DNA of 26,556 nucleotides from Lactifluus volemus (GCA_022376515.1 WTXI01000429.1:1-26556), one strand, 5' to 3'. Positions 1 to 9,527 are shown, numbered from the stretch's first letter. Notes: generated from the letters alone by a model not told the origin. Numbers and translations are program-made.

Positions 1-1
1 C

Positions 2-181
2 ACCAACCGATCGCTCGCTTCTCAGCCGACGCTCGAAATTGTAGAGGAGACGCCCGCTGAGGTGCAAGATGATATGGACTTGGACGCTCCGCTTTGGGAA
101 CACGATATCGACGAAATTGAGTACATGGATGCGGGCGAGGGCGCAGGGATCGAAGGCGATCTAGACCTCGAAGACGATTGA
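2..181 (+). CDS. 3' end of an unidentified protein with acidic C-terminus (partial)
   Basis: An open frame enters from the left edge and ends at TGA 179-181. The 59 visible residues become strongly acidic and end in EGDLDLEDD. They include a PLWEHDIDEIEYMD stretch and hold no cysteine. No domain is recognisable, and the rest of the gene lies outside the window. The steady acidic composition and the absence of stops support a true terminal exon, but 180 nt of open frame is weak evidence alone. Function unknown. Confidence 0.5.
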   Translation, partial: TNRSLASQPTLEIVEETPAEVQDDMDLDAPLWEHDIDEIEYMDAGEGAGIEGDLDLEDD

Positions 182-1312
182 GATCGTTCACGCCTCTCGA
201 GGGTCGCTGTGTGACCACAAATCTGTTGAGCTCAGCGCAGCCTTGACGCCAAGTGCATACAAGTGACGATGGCGACGCCCGTCGCCCGACGTCGACTGAT
301 GAATCAGCCCTTCACGTGATTAGCTGCAACGAGGCACTTCAACCGTCTCGAAATTGTTGAGCTGATGGCCTAGTTAAGTTTTGGAGGATTTCTATGGCAC
401 TCGCACAGATGATATAGATAACACCGACGGGAACAATGATGACATTATGCCTTGTTACTGCGTTGCGTCCCTCACTTGGATAACCCCGAGCGTCTCGGTT
501 CCGGAACTATAGCATCTAGCGTTACTGTATCCCCATGAAGTTGCCAGGGTTGAATTATAATCGCTTCCTTCGCTTCTTTTTTTCTTGTTCGACGCATGCA
601 CGGATCCGCGATCAGACAGGTCGACAAATACCGGTTCAAGGCAAGAACGAGGATGACCGTCACGGTATCGCATTGGGTTTCGACTGGAGCGCGCTCCGCA
701 TCGAGCGAAGCTGCCTCCGGAAAGCCGGCGTTGGTTTTAGTACTCACTGCTGGCATGCTGCACGGAAATAAAGATGTCTTGTTGTCCATACCACTTTACA
801 GAGCCTTGCCAGTTTCCTGATTCGAAGGCACTCCGGGAGACTATCGAAATTTTTTTTGTCTCCTGTTTAGTTGCCGGGAAGTATGATCATCAACTTGAAC
901 GTGACCGGTAGCTAGATTAAAAGGAGATAAAGGACACAGGCGTGGCACGAGGCCGGAAATACTAGTAATGGATCACATGCTACATAACACAATTTCTACC
1001 CCCCAAAAACAAAGGGGATATGCTTGTTTGTGGTACTGGATGCAACCATGATCCACTACCCAACCAGTGTTAGTAGCTGGGCTATGGCTGAAGTGCAAGA
1101 GCGTCATGGCCGATAAAGTGCAAACCCACCCGTGGGTCACAGTATTTTTTATGGTGTCTCAGGCCGCGAGCGTAGCTTGACTTGGAAGAGAGTCATGTCG
1201 AAGGAGCAGCAGTTCTATTCCTGTCTCTGAGCATACATGAAACAGACTATTTCGTGAACGTATCGAGTTACACTGGCAGAACAGGTACTCAAACCGGATG
1301 TTGTAGACTATT
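182..1312. other. Intergenic DNA, no gene recognised
   Basis: Open frames of 60-105 codons exist on both strands (for example minus 789-472 and plus 535-771). They overlap each other, lack recognisable domains and show no exon-intron logic. One dispersed octamer copy (CACTGGCA, 1271-1278) and one TCACGTGA palindrome (312-319) lie here. I see nothing else that can be supported. Confidence 0.5.
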
Positions 1313-1492
1313 CTAGTTGACGGTTTTGAAAGTTACAAACTCGATAGGTATGGGAGTTGCCGGCCGCAATTCCGGTAGTATGCCGCAAAACAAGCCAGGC
1401 TCAGCGCACGGGCCACTGGTAGCTTGCGGCAGCGGCAAGGCCAACGCAGCGAGGGGAGCGAGAAGAGCGATCGCGAATTCGAAGAACAACAT
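1313..1492 (-). CDS. Small secreted protein A, diverged member of the MLFF family
   Basis: The 59-residue product begins MLFFEFAIALLAPLAALALP, a typical secretion signal that matches the signal peptides of SSP genes B, C and D (MLFFK..TALLVP.AAS). An in-frame ATG three codons upstream (1501) is possible, but the start at 1492 is the one shared with the relatives. The mature part has two cysteines, is proline rich and ends at TAG 1315-1313. Unlike the relatives it has no NNT motif and no first intron, so it may be truncated. The upstream DNA (about 1500-1690) is still alignable to the leader of gene B, including the CTTCTAACTG, GTAGCCAGGTCGC and TTTTCCCTTCAA-type blocks. Role unknown; a secreted effector-like protein is inference. 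Confidence 0.5.
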   Translation of the reverse strand: MLFFEFAIALLAPLAALALPLPQATSGPCAEPGLFCGILPELRPATPIPIEFVTFKTVN

Positions 1493-1853
1493 TTTCGTCA
1501 AGGGAGTGTGATATGATACGTCGTTTCAGGCAATCAAGGGAGGACCGGCCTCAGGCTGTTGGATGTGATTGAATTGAAGGGAAAAGTGAGCGAGGTTGCG
1601 ACCTGGCTACTCCTGGCGGAATATCAACAGTTAGAAGGATGATGGTGACAATGACAGAAAGTACCATGCTCACCTATGAAATTGAAGTGAACAAAGAAGT
1701 GAATAAGGGAGGTCATTGGAAGCAACTCAGATTTTTTTTAATGTGTGCAGAATTTACAGGCTCGGACGGGATGGCTCGGACACTTATCCCAGTGCCGCCA
1801 CTGGCACCGACCAACCTGAACCCAACGCGAGGAATTGATGTTTAACAAGAACA

Positions 1854-1895
1854 AGGACGTCTCTACGAGTACGTCTCTACAAGAACGTCTCTGCT
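1854..1895. repeat. Tandem repeat, 3 x 14 bp with ACGTCTCT core
   Basis: Three consecutive 14 bp units (1854-1867, 1868-1881, 1882-1895) share AGNACGTCTCTNCN and differ at only a few positions. The array lies about 360 bp upstream of the SSP A start. The ACGTC core resembles half of a CRE/bZIP site and also occurs in the longer array upstream of SSP B (2541-2607). Confidence 0.75.
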
Positions 1896-2540
1896 CTTGC
1901 TCGTCCCATAGCTAATTATGTTCCGTTGAGCACCCCTGCTGCGCCAACTAGGGCTGTGCCAGTGACGATGGCCCGACGTCTGGTATCAGAAGGACTACTG
2001 TAGCCCGAATGCGGAACTCGGAGATGGGGAGAGGGACTGGATGATGGAAATGGAGGTGCTGCTGCTGGCGCATGGGTAGATACAGAATTGACGGGCTGTT
2101 CCGGATCGAGGTCGCGTGCGCATCCGAGTCCGATGTCCCTCACCCTCCCCTCTGGCAGTTTTTCCAACTCATCTTTTCTTACTCTCCGTCCTTAACGTTC
2201 ATGGGTAAAACCTTGGTTCACCGATTGCATATAATATTTTTGTCCTTTTTGGCCTTGTTTATAGCCTTTTTTTTTTTTTGGTTTTATCAATGTTATGATA
2301 ATGAAATGATACAATTACGTGTTCAATAGCGCACAATTTCCATTCATCACGTGACAGAGACGACGAGGACACTGACGATGGACTGGTCCAACACAGTACT
2401 ACGCCCAGTCTAGTCACAGGTAGCTGGCTCCGAATTTCGACAATGGTATCGAGTCCCCGGGCCTGAGCCGGTCCTCCGCTAGTGTATACATAATAATCAA
2501 ATGTGCAGAGGGGAGACATCCGTGGCAGTGCCTGTCATCC
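1896..2540. other. Intergenic DNA between divergent SSP genes A and B
   Basis: There is no recognisable coding sequence; the 83-86 codon frames here look random. The stretch holds a TCACGTGA palindrome at 2347-2354, one octamer TGCCAGTG at 1957-1964, and an AT-rich block near 2220-2310 with a long T run. It is probably the shared upstream region of the two diverging SSP genes. Confidence 0.45.
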
Positions 2541-2607
2541 ACTGGGGGCGTCTCCCCCAACGGACGTCGCCCCCAATGGACGTCTCCTACAAGGGATGTC
2601 TTCCACA
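2541..2607. repeat. Tandem repeat, 4 imperfect units of 16-19 bp with GGACGTCTCC core
   Basis: The units at 2541-2559, 2560-2575, 2576-2591 and 2592-2607 follow the pattern A-N-GG-(A/G)(C/T)GTC-(T/G)-CC..CA. The array ends about 45 bp before the TATA box of SSP B. The corresponding upstream DNA of SSP D has roughly one such unit (GGTGTCTCCGACAAG), and that of SSP C also about one (GGCGGTCTTCCGAAC), so the array looks expanded in B. The GACGTC palindrome suggests bZIP-type binding, which is inference. Confidence 0.7.
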
Positions 2608-2909
2608 AGATAGAACATGCCAGTGCACTAGCTTACTGGTAATCTTTCAATATAAAAGTCGCCTCGATTCCAATGACCTCCCTCATCTTTCGAGCCTTTC
2701 AAATTTCTTCATCCACTTCCTTCTCTTTCCTATGTGTGTATACCTTCTATCGTCGTCGTCGTCGTCGCTCTAACTGCTATGATATTTCTAGTATTCATTT
2801 GCGTAGCCAGGTCGCTCGCACATTTTCCTTCAAGCACACAACGGTGACACACACCCGACAAACAGATCCTCCTCCAAACATCTATCACCTTACTACACCC
2901 TTAATCACA
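2608..2909 (+). promoter_or_regulatory. Promoter and leader of SSP B (conserved in C and D)
   Basis: A TATA box (TATAAAAG, 2651-2658) lies 259 bp before the ATG. From there to the start codon the sequence aligns with the upstream DNA of SSP C and D. Shared blocks are CGCCTCGATTC, the TCATCTTTCGAGCCTTTCAA block (B and D), TTCCTNNGTGTGTA, a CGT/CGA-rich microsatellite (about 2746-2767), the TTTCCTTCAAGCACACA block, CGGTGACAC and CATCTATCACCTTACTACACCC. Upstream in-frame ATGs (for example 2673) are not conserved in the relatives, so this stretch is read as promoter plus 5' UTR. Confidence 0.7.
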
Positions 2910-3418
2910 ATGTTGTTCTTCAAACTCCTGACTGCTCTTCTCGTTCCCTTCGCTGCATCGGGTGTGCCGACTGGTATCGAGCTCAACAAGCCGAACGGGC
3001 TGAACCCGAACCCGAACAATACTATGGTACGCTTGTTTGCGGATCCATCCTTGAGCAATCTGACTCTGCTCGACCAGACCTTCAACACCACCGTTTCCAA
3101 CATTGTGCCGCCCACCCTCTCGGGCCTTGGGGCTCGAGCGATGGCTAGAGAGGTTCTATTTCGTTTGGGCCAGAAGGCCCGACAAAGTCCCCGAGAGCCC
3201 TCCGCATCCAGCCCTCGTTCCGACAATACGACGGTCACAGCCCGAAACTCTTTTGAATGCAAATTCACCATGGATGAGAAGAATATAGGCCTGAGCTGTA
3301 CCAGTGCCAATTTGATTTCCAAGAGGATCCTTCAAGCCATTCCCCAATCGATAACTTGGAAGATGCAATGAACAATTGCGACCTCAATTTCGGCGGTGTC
3401 GGCAAGTGTTGCTGCTAG
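2910..3418 (+). CDS. Small secreted protein B, MLFF family, with introns
   Basis: The start at 2910 is fixed by comparison with C and D: MLFFKLLTALLVPFAASGVP is a signal peptide. Exon 1 (2910-3026) ends in NNTM. Intron 1 (3027-3077, 51 bp) starts GTACGC, contains a CTGAC branch-like site and ends GACCAG, as in the relatives. Because 51 is a multiple of three, the unspliced frame also stays open. Exon 2 contains the family motif DNTTV.AR. Two 3' ends are possible. Without further splicing the frame stops at 3371 with few cysteines. A second intron (3304-3362, GT..AG, 59 bp) would give a tail of NAMNNC..KCCC ending at TAG 3416-3418, closer to the cysteine-rich tails of C and D. I favour the second model, but only mildly. 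No enzyme domain; likely an extracellular effector-like protein (inference). Confidence 0.65.
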
Positions 3419-3716
3419 TTCTATTGCTACTGTAGTTTTTGCCTTAATGAGCAGCCTATTTTATAGGCCGCATGCCTAACTTCTGACCAAGCTGTTTTGA
3501 GAATGGACTGTTTTACGTAGATTTGAGTTGAAACTTATGAAGTGTCATATTTCATTCAAATCGAATAAATGATTGATGTCTCGTCAGCCCAAGTCTCCGG
3601 TGTCACAGAAAGCCATAACATCCTCGATAATTGCGTGCCACTGGCACCGCCACTGCTCTCACTGAAACAGTTGGCTTGCCTCAATGGCAACAGCCCAGGC
3701 CGGCCGTGACCCTATC
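3419..3716. other. 3' flank of SSP B, no gene recognised
   Basis: AT-rich trailer of SSP B, then sequence without coding signal. It holds an octamer copy (CACTGGCA, 3639-3646) inside the odd palindrome GTGCCACTGGCAC. Confidence 0.45.
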
Positions 3717-4029
3717 GGGTCAAACCAGCAGGGAGGCGCGGTGGAAAAAATATACACGTTACGGGCACACACATATGTTTTTTATGGTGCAGAACGTTCA
3801 CATGTTGGAGAGGCGCCGACACGGCCGAAATCAGCTGAACTAGTCGCGTCCCACATCGGGAAACTGGCGAGACCTGGGTTCGGAATATAATTCACTTTGC
3901 GGTTATTAGAAAAAGATATGAATCAACTAACTGAAGGGTTAACGCAGGCGACGCATCAAATGGAATTATCCTAGGATATCATCACTTGCGATGTGGCGTT
4001 GTACACGAAAGCTAAGTTGAAAAGACCAT

Positions 4030-4960
4030 CATCAGCGAGCTCTCCAGGCAGTATTTTCCGCAATCACGCTGCAGTTATCGAAATTGTAGTTGATCCCGCC
4101 CACTGTGGGATCCTATATCTCGTCCCGCGGGTTGAGCAGATTTGTTGAAAGGCGCGTAGAGTATGACGTTGTTCGACGAGTCAAGGGAGTACGCAGGCGT
4201 TACACGGAAGGAATGCCCGTATGATGGGGCACCGGGGATCATTTGTTGAATAGAGAGACCAGCGGTGGACCAAGCGTTCACAGCTGACACCGCAGAACCC
4301 CGTCGAAAGGTGTATTAGGTCCGACAGTGGCAGACCAAGATCCCCAGACATCATAGTTCATAATCTCTGCGTGGTGCTAATCTTCCAGACAAAAGGGAAC
4401 CAGGTCAAAGAACTTGAAGAATTTGCGCTGTTATTCGCGGACACAACATTTCAACCGATGCCCTGCTTGCCGGGATATTCTCAGCTAAATGGACGTGAGT
4501 CTTGGAAGGTCAAAATAACGCACTCAAATTCGATCCGTCTAATTTGTACCGTCCGATGGGCTGCATGACTCCTTGAGCAAATGCAGTGCGGTTTGCGTCC
4601 CTGCCTACAGCATAAAGAAAGTAGCGAGAGCCCGACCAGCCTCCGACAGACAAAAGGGCAGGAAAGTTCTGAGTGATGCACAATCTGATCATGAGGTAGT
4701 AACTGTTCATCGGAGTCCCAAGCGCGATGAAGTGGCCATGGGGCTTCGAGTGCTGGAACTATTACCAGGATCAGTTGAGGTCCCACTGGCGGGAAAATAT
4801 CTTCAAATTCGATTGTCTGTGTATTCAGGTGTTGCGGCAAATCGAACCGTTGATCCAAGTCGGTGCGAATACTTGAAACTCCTAGCCAGTTCCGAGTCCG
4901 CATGTACGTTGTCAATCACCCTCCGATTAGTGGCCCTGAGAATCCAATGGATGCCCGACA
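4030..4960 (-). pseudogene. Decayed GH18 chitinase, copy a
   Basis: Reading on the minus strand, scattered frames give a recognisable glycoside hydrolase family 18 core in the right order. First is ALLSVGGWSGSRYF with AVGRDANRTAFAQGVMQ (about 4666-4570). Then comes KLDG and, after a probable intron, EYPGKQGIG and NVVSANNSAN (about 4490-4420). Last is SAVNAWSTAGLS..QMIPGAPSYGHSF (4290-4200) with LDSSNNVILYAPF. The family hydrolyses chitin with a DxxDxDxE motif. Here that region is destroyed: the tryptophan codon before EYP is TGA, a base is missing at the exon join, and a second TGA follows GIG. The pieces lie in different frames with no single plausible splice model. It is therefore a relic, not a working enzyme. 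Confidence 0.7.
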
Positions 4961-5292
4961 AAGGAAGAAAACCATCTGTCATTCCCAATATGTTAGTTAA
5001 AAAAAACATCGACTTGGGCGACGCGTAAAGTTTACCACGGAACTCGGCCTTCTCCACGCACCGTTCCCACACCACACTACGCGGGCGCCAAAACCACTTG
5101 CAAGATTTTGTCTTCGGGCGCACATGCTCTCGCCGTGCTCGGCCGACGGCGGCAGCGGGACAGCCGCAGTTTGTGGTGGTCGAGAGTGGTCGAGTTTGAG
5201 GGACGATATTCGGACCGGCACAATTGCAGCTGGCCAATTTTGATATTTATTTATTTTTAACGGCGTGTTCAAGGGGTTTATGCCAGTGGTTA

Positions 5293-5361
5293 GCATCGGT
5301 AGCGTCAATGTATGTCATGGACACGCGACGTATCTATGAAGAACATTGACGCTACCGATGC
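5293..5361. repeat. Perfect 19 bp inverted repeat with 31 nt loop
   Basis: The left arm 5293-5311 begins GCATCGGTAGCG and the right arm 5343-5361 ends CGCTACCGATGC. The arms are perfect complements and could form a long hairpin. The equivalent place in duplication copy b (8618-8692) has the same arms, but the left one carries a substitution and a CTTGA insertion. Confidence 0.8.
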
Positions 5362-5820
5362 GGAGGGTTTGGACCATCGTCGGGATGTACTGCCAGTGTA
5401 CACTGTACGTCAGTGAGAGCGAACCGTGCGTGGATTAATCACTTCGTACACCATATTCCCTTGGCAAAACCCCCATTTTGCTGTCACTCTCTTCCTTTTC
5501 GCAATCGTTCCACCCGCCGACGTCTATTCGTGACTTTATCGGTACATTCCCATAGACTTTCATTAGCATTACTCAAACGATTATTACTGTCCACCCGAAG
5601 GAAGAGGCCTCGGGAATAGGAAGATGAATCGGGAGTTTCCGACTGCTCAGTGGCCCTTGTTGTGGTGCACGTGACCCACTTGCCAGTGGCTGTTTCTTGT
5701 TGCTAGGGACATAATAACAAGCACAATTGCCACTCTTTCCTCAAACCATCAGCCTACAGCTAGCCTGTTGCACAGCTAGTCCCCTGTATGAGATAATCAA
5801 CATTGATTTGATGCCATACT

Positions 5821-5907
5821 TCTACATAGAGCTACCAGAGGTCTACATAAGGGGGGACTATGCTACAAGGGTATCTGGGCTATCAGCTCTACATAGCTCT
5901 ATGTAGA
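5821..5907. repeat. 87 bp block bounded by 13 bp inverted repeats
   Basis: TCTACATAGAGCT (5821-5833) is the exact reverse complement of 5895-5907. A third partial copy, GTCTACATA, lies at 5841-5849. The right end also forms an 18 bp near-continuous palindrome, CTACATAGCTCTATGTAG (5889-5906). It could be a tiny foldback/MITE-like element or a transcription-terminating hairpin; it is followed by a T run at about 5911-5919. Confidence 0.6.
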
Positions 5908-5983
5908 CTATTTTTTTTTCTGATGTGACTTTATGGATATTCAGAGACCAAAATGCGCAGTGTGGTGTAACTACGTCTTATAC

Positions 5984-6435
5984 TCATTCATTATGGCAAC
6001 ATGATTGAATACAATCATCAAAACTATAAGGGAACCAATCGCATAGGTATTGGCAAACCCTATTGCAATTAGTCGTCTTATCAATGCAATTACAGGGCCA
6101 CTTGAAACCTTGAGCACCTACGCCCGTGCTTAGAGCTCGTCGGGCTGTAGACTTGAACGTTGTATTGTCGCGACTCGAGTTGGATGCGGAGGGCTGGTAG
6201 GTCTCGGCGCTCGAGCTGGGCAAGCCCGACACAGTCCCCGAGACGATGGGAGGCACGCCTTCGGAAATGGTGGCGTTGAAGGCCTGGTCGAGAAGGTCAG
6301 ATTACTCAAGGCTGGATCCGCAAACTAGCGTACGACAGTGTTGTTTGGCATGGCGGGCTTGCTACCAGTCGGCACTGTTGATGCTGATGCAGCGAAGGAA
6401 ACAAGAAGAGCAGTCAAGAATTTGAAGAACAGCAT
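5984..6435 (-). CDS. Small secreted cysteine-rich protein C, MLFF family
   Basis: Exon 1 (6435-6334) encodes MLFFKFLTALLVSFAASAST, a signal peptide, and ends NNTV. Intron 1 (6333-6284, 50 bp) starts GTACGC, has a CTGAC branch-like site and ends GACCAG. Without splicing the frame meets a TAG at once; with it, exon 2 (6283-5984) reads through in phase, giving 133 residues. The middle is Ser/Thr rich with a potential dibasic Kex2 site (TARR|A). The C-terminus has eight cysteines in the order C-x-C-x6-C-x3-C-x3-C-x9-C-x3-CC, almost the same as in gene D. I do not recognise the fold; the spacing does not fit CFEM as I know it. Probably extracellular and disulfide bonded; an effector role is inference. 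Confidence 0.75.
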
Positions 6436-6790
6436 TGTGGCCAAGGCCCGGGGTGTAGTAAGGGGATAGATGTTTTGGGGAGAACCACACTGGCAGCCTG
6501 TCGGGTGTCACCGTGTGTGCTTGAAGGAAATGTTCGAGTGACCTGGCTAGTACGCAAATAGATACTAGAAATATCATAGCAGTTAGAACGACGACGGCGA
6601 CGATGACGATGATAGGACGTAAACACACCCAGGAAACAGAAGGACTCGGAGGTGAGTGTCTGAATAAAAAACTTGAAAGGGTTGGAGCATGACGGAGGTC
6701 TGCCAGTGGAATCGAGGCGAGTTTTTATATCGAAGGATTACTAGGAAATGCCGACGTCAGGGTTCGGAAGACCGCCACGACACAGGCATC
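6436..6790 (-). promoter_or_regulatory. Promoter and leader of SSP C
   Basis: On the minus strand a TATA box (TATAAAAA, 6729-6722) stands 294 bp before the ATG. The sequence down to the start aligns with the leaders of B and D. Relative to them, C carries two extra short insertions that create the octamer CACTGGCA/TGCCAGTG (6701-6708 and 6488-6495). A GACGTC palindrome lies at 6753-6758. Confidence 0.65.
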
Positions 6791-7092
6791 CGAGAAAAAC
6801 CGGCCCGGGAGTAGATAACCGTGAGGTCCGTGACGGCGTTGCTTCCCGTTTGCCGGCTAAGTGAGTGCGAGCGCCACAGCCGTTAACGATACTCAACACC
6901 AGCGTCGGGGACGCTTCCCCGACGAGGTACCCTACCTTCCGCTTCACCTCAATCTGCTTTGTTCCATACTCATTACTGTACCATGTTTATCTGCGAACGG
7001 ACTCATTACTAAACTAGTTTGTTCACCCCTTCATGGTTAATTGTAAAACAAAGCTCTCGAAAGAGGATAGACAACAGACACCCAGCAGCCCA
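6791..7092. other. Intergenic DNA, no gene recognised
   Basis: No supported coding region, RNA or repeat. The 68-codon minus frame here has no recognisable features. Confidence 0.4.
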
Positions 7093-7321
7093 GGGTCAAG
7101 TCAACAGAGGCACGGTGGAAAAATATACCCGTTACGGGCACACACATATGTTCTTTATGGTGCAGAACGTTCGCACGTTGGAGAGGCGACAGCACGACCG
7201 AAATCAGCTGAACTAGTCGCGTCCCACATCGCTGAAGGGTTTACGCAGGCGACGCATCAAATGGAATTAGTATCATAGGAAACCATCACTTGCGAGTGGC
7301 GTTGTACCCGAAAGGCTAAGT

Positions 7322-8260
7322 TCAAAGGACCATCATCAGCGAACTTTCCCGGTAGTTTTTTTCCGCAATCACGCCGCAGTTATCGAAAATGTAGCCGATC
7401 CCGCTTGCAGCATTTCCACACTCGCCGACACCGCCTACCGTGGAATCCCGTTTGTCGCTCCGCGGGTTGAGCAGATCTGTTGAAAGGCGCGTAGAGTATG
7501 ATGCCGTTCGACGAGTCAAGGGAGTACGCAGGCGTCACGTGGAAGGAATGCCCGTATGATGGAGCACCGAGGATCAGTTGTTTAATAGAGAGACCAGTGG
7601 TGGACCAAGCGTTCACAGCTGACACCGCAGAACCCCGTCGAAAGGTGTATTATGTCCGACAGTGGCAGACCAAGATCCCCAGAAATCATAGTTCATAATC
7701 TTTGCACGTTGCCAGTGCTGCCAGACAAAAGGGAACTAGGCCAAAGAGCTTGAAGAATTTCGCGCTGTCATTCGTGGACACAACATTTCAACCGATGCCC
7801 TGCTTGCCGGGATATTCCCGGATAAATGGACGTGAGTCTTGGAAGGTCAAAAATACGCACTCAAATTCAATCCATCTACTGTAATTTGTACTGTGCGATG
7901 GGCTGCATGACTCCTTGAGAAAATGTAGTGCGGTTTGCGTCCCTGCCTACAGCATAAAGAAAGTAGCGAGAGCCCGACCAGCCTCCGACAGACCAAAGAG
8001 CAGAAAAGTTCTGACATATTCAGAGTGATGCACGATCTGATCATGAGATAGTAACTGTTCATCGGAGTCCCAAGCGCGATGAAGTGACCATGGGGGCTTC
8101 GAGTGCTGGAACTATCACCAGGATCAGTTGGGGTCCCATCGTCCCACTGGCAGGAAATATCTTCAAATTCAATTGTCTGTGTATTCAGGTGTTGCGGTAA
8201 ATTGAACCGAGTCCGTGGCACCTCCGAGTCCGCATGTACGTTGTCGATCACCCTCCGATT
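7322..8260 (-). pseudogene. Decayed GH18 chitinase, copy b
   Basis: This is the same relic as at 4030-4960. The minus strand shows the VGGW..SGSRYF region (about 8005-7960), a broken KLDG equivalent with stops, EYPGKQGIG and NVVSANDSAN-like fragments (about 7830-7760), then SAVNAWSTTGLS..LILGAPSYGHSF (7625-7540) and the 3' piece TVGGVGECGN (about 7440-7405). The tryptophan codon before EYP is CGG here rather than TGA. Frame changes and stops remain throughout, so this copy is also non-functional. The two copies decayed partly independently. Confidence 0.7.
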
Positions 8261-8617
8261 AGGGGCCCTGAGAGTCCAATGGATGCCCGACAAAGGAAGA
8301 AAACCATCTGTCATTCCCAATATGTTAGTTAAAAAAAAAAGATCGACTTGGCGACGCGTAAAAGTTTACCACAGAACTCGGCCTTCCCCACCGCACCGTT
8401 CCCACACCGCACTACGCGGCCGCCAAAACTACTTGCAACATTTTGTCTTCGGGCGCACATGCTCTCGCCGTGCTCGACCGACGGCGGGAGCGGGGCAGCC
8501 GCAGTTTGTGGTGGTCGAGTGGTCGAGCTTGAGGGACGATATTCGGACCGGCACAATTACAGCTGGCCAATTTCGTTTTTTTTTTTTTTAACGGCGTGTT
8601 CAAGGGGTTTACGGTTA

Positions 8618-8692
8618 GCATCGGTAGTGTCAACTTGAATGTATGTCATGGACACGCGACGTATCTATGAAGTACATTGACGCTACCGATGC
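8618..8692. repeat. Decayed copy of the 19 bp hairpin
   Basis: Equivalent to 5293-5361. The right arm (8674-8692) is intact. The left arm has one substitution (GTAGTG for GTAGCG) and a CTTGA insertion, so the stem would be bulged. Confidence 0.7.
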
Positions 8693-9433
8693 GGAGGGTT
8701 TGGACCATCGTCGGGACGTACTGCACTGCCAGTGTACACTGTACGTCAGTGAGAACGAACGTGCGTGGATTAGTCACTCCGTACACTATCTTCCCTTGGC
8801 AAAACCCCCATTCTGCTGTAACTCTCTTCCTTTTCGCAGTCGTTCCACCCGCCGACGTCTATTCGTGACTTTATCCATAGTCTTTCATTCGCATTACTCA
8901 AATGAGTATTACTGTTCCATCTCATCGTAAATTCACTGTTCAGTTTACGGGCCACGTAAATGTCACGTACCCGAAGGGAAGAAGATAGGGAAGCCGAATC
9001 GGGGGTTCTCAACTGCTCAGTGGTCCTTGTCATAGCGACCCACCTGGCAATTTCCTCTATTTTTCGCATCGATGGCATAGCGGTGGTCATCGGAGGACTG
9101 AGTGGAGGGCAAATCAGGTTGCTAGGACCCATTATAAATAACTTGAACCACTCTTTCCCCCAAACCATCAGCCTGCAGCTAGCCTGTTGCATATACAGCT
9201 CGGGTTTAACAGACATGTCTGTCTTGGCCACCGCGGCGAGATGGAAATCTACTGGCTGCACCAACCTTGATTTATACTAAACCCCGAAATTGCGTCATAA
9301 GACCTATGCACCCGAAGCTACATCTGGACAAGGCCGGCCCTGTCATAGGCCTCATCTCCCACGCCGCGAGTCACCCCTGCCAGCGCACATGAGCAACCTT
9401 TCAGGAGAAACGCAGGCCAGAGGCTCCATCTGC

Positions 9434-9440
9434 TATAATA
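9434..9440 (+). promoter_or_regulatory. Putative TATA element of the GlcN-6-P deaminase gene
   Basis: TATAATA lies 94 bp before the ATG at 9528 and is followed by a pyrimidine-rich leader. Position and context fit a core promoter; the assignment is by inspection only. Confidence 0.4.
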
Positions 9441-9527
9441 GTCTACACAGCTGAGCGACCGAGCGACCACCCCATCGGCTCTCCACTTCCTCCACAAACT
9501 CTTTTCCGTATCCACTCACCACTCTAA

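Larger units (their letters stand above)
3717..5775. repeat. Segmental duplication 1, copy a (~2.06 kb)
   Basis: This block aligns in direct orientation with 7093-9195. Shared landmarks include the GTTACGGGCACACACATATG block (near 3758 and 7131), the GH18 relic, the TGGACACGCGACGTATCTATG block (near 5318 and 8649), and CAAACCATCAGCCT with AGCTAGCCTGTTGCA at the right end. Copy a has about 72 bp (3859-3931) that copy b lacks. Many small indels separate the copies, so the duplication is not recent. I found no terminal inverted repeats or target duplications marking it as a transposon. Confidence 0.8.
7093..9195. repeat. Segmental duplication 1, copy b (~2.1 kb)
   Basis: Direct repeat of 3717-5775, offset by roughly 3.4 kb. 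It contains the second GH18 relic. The right third (about 8890-9130) is more diverged and has extra sequence relative to copy a; the two copies meet again at CAAACCATCAGCCT (about 9163). Confidence 0.8.

Noticed and set aside
2673..2909. Upstream in-frame extension of SSP B from an ATG at 2673
   Set aside because: The open frame continues by chance. In C and D the corresponding DNA is not open or lacks the ATG, and the conserved signal peptide starts at 2910.
5984..6435. SSP C as a pseudogene (TAG and frame change after the NNTV codons)
   Set aside because: Both defects lie inside a 50 bp GT-AG intron with a CTGAC branch-like site that is also present in B and D; splicing restores the frame.
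3717..9195. Duplication 1 as a transposon
   Set aside because: I found no terminal repeats, target duplications or transposase frames; the shared content is a chitinase relic with flanks.
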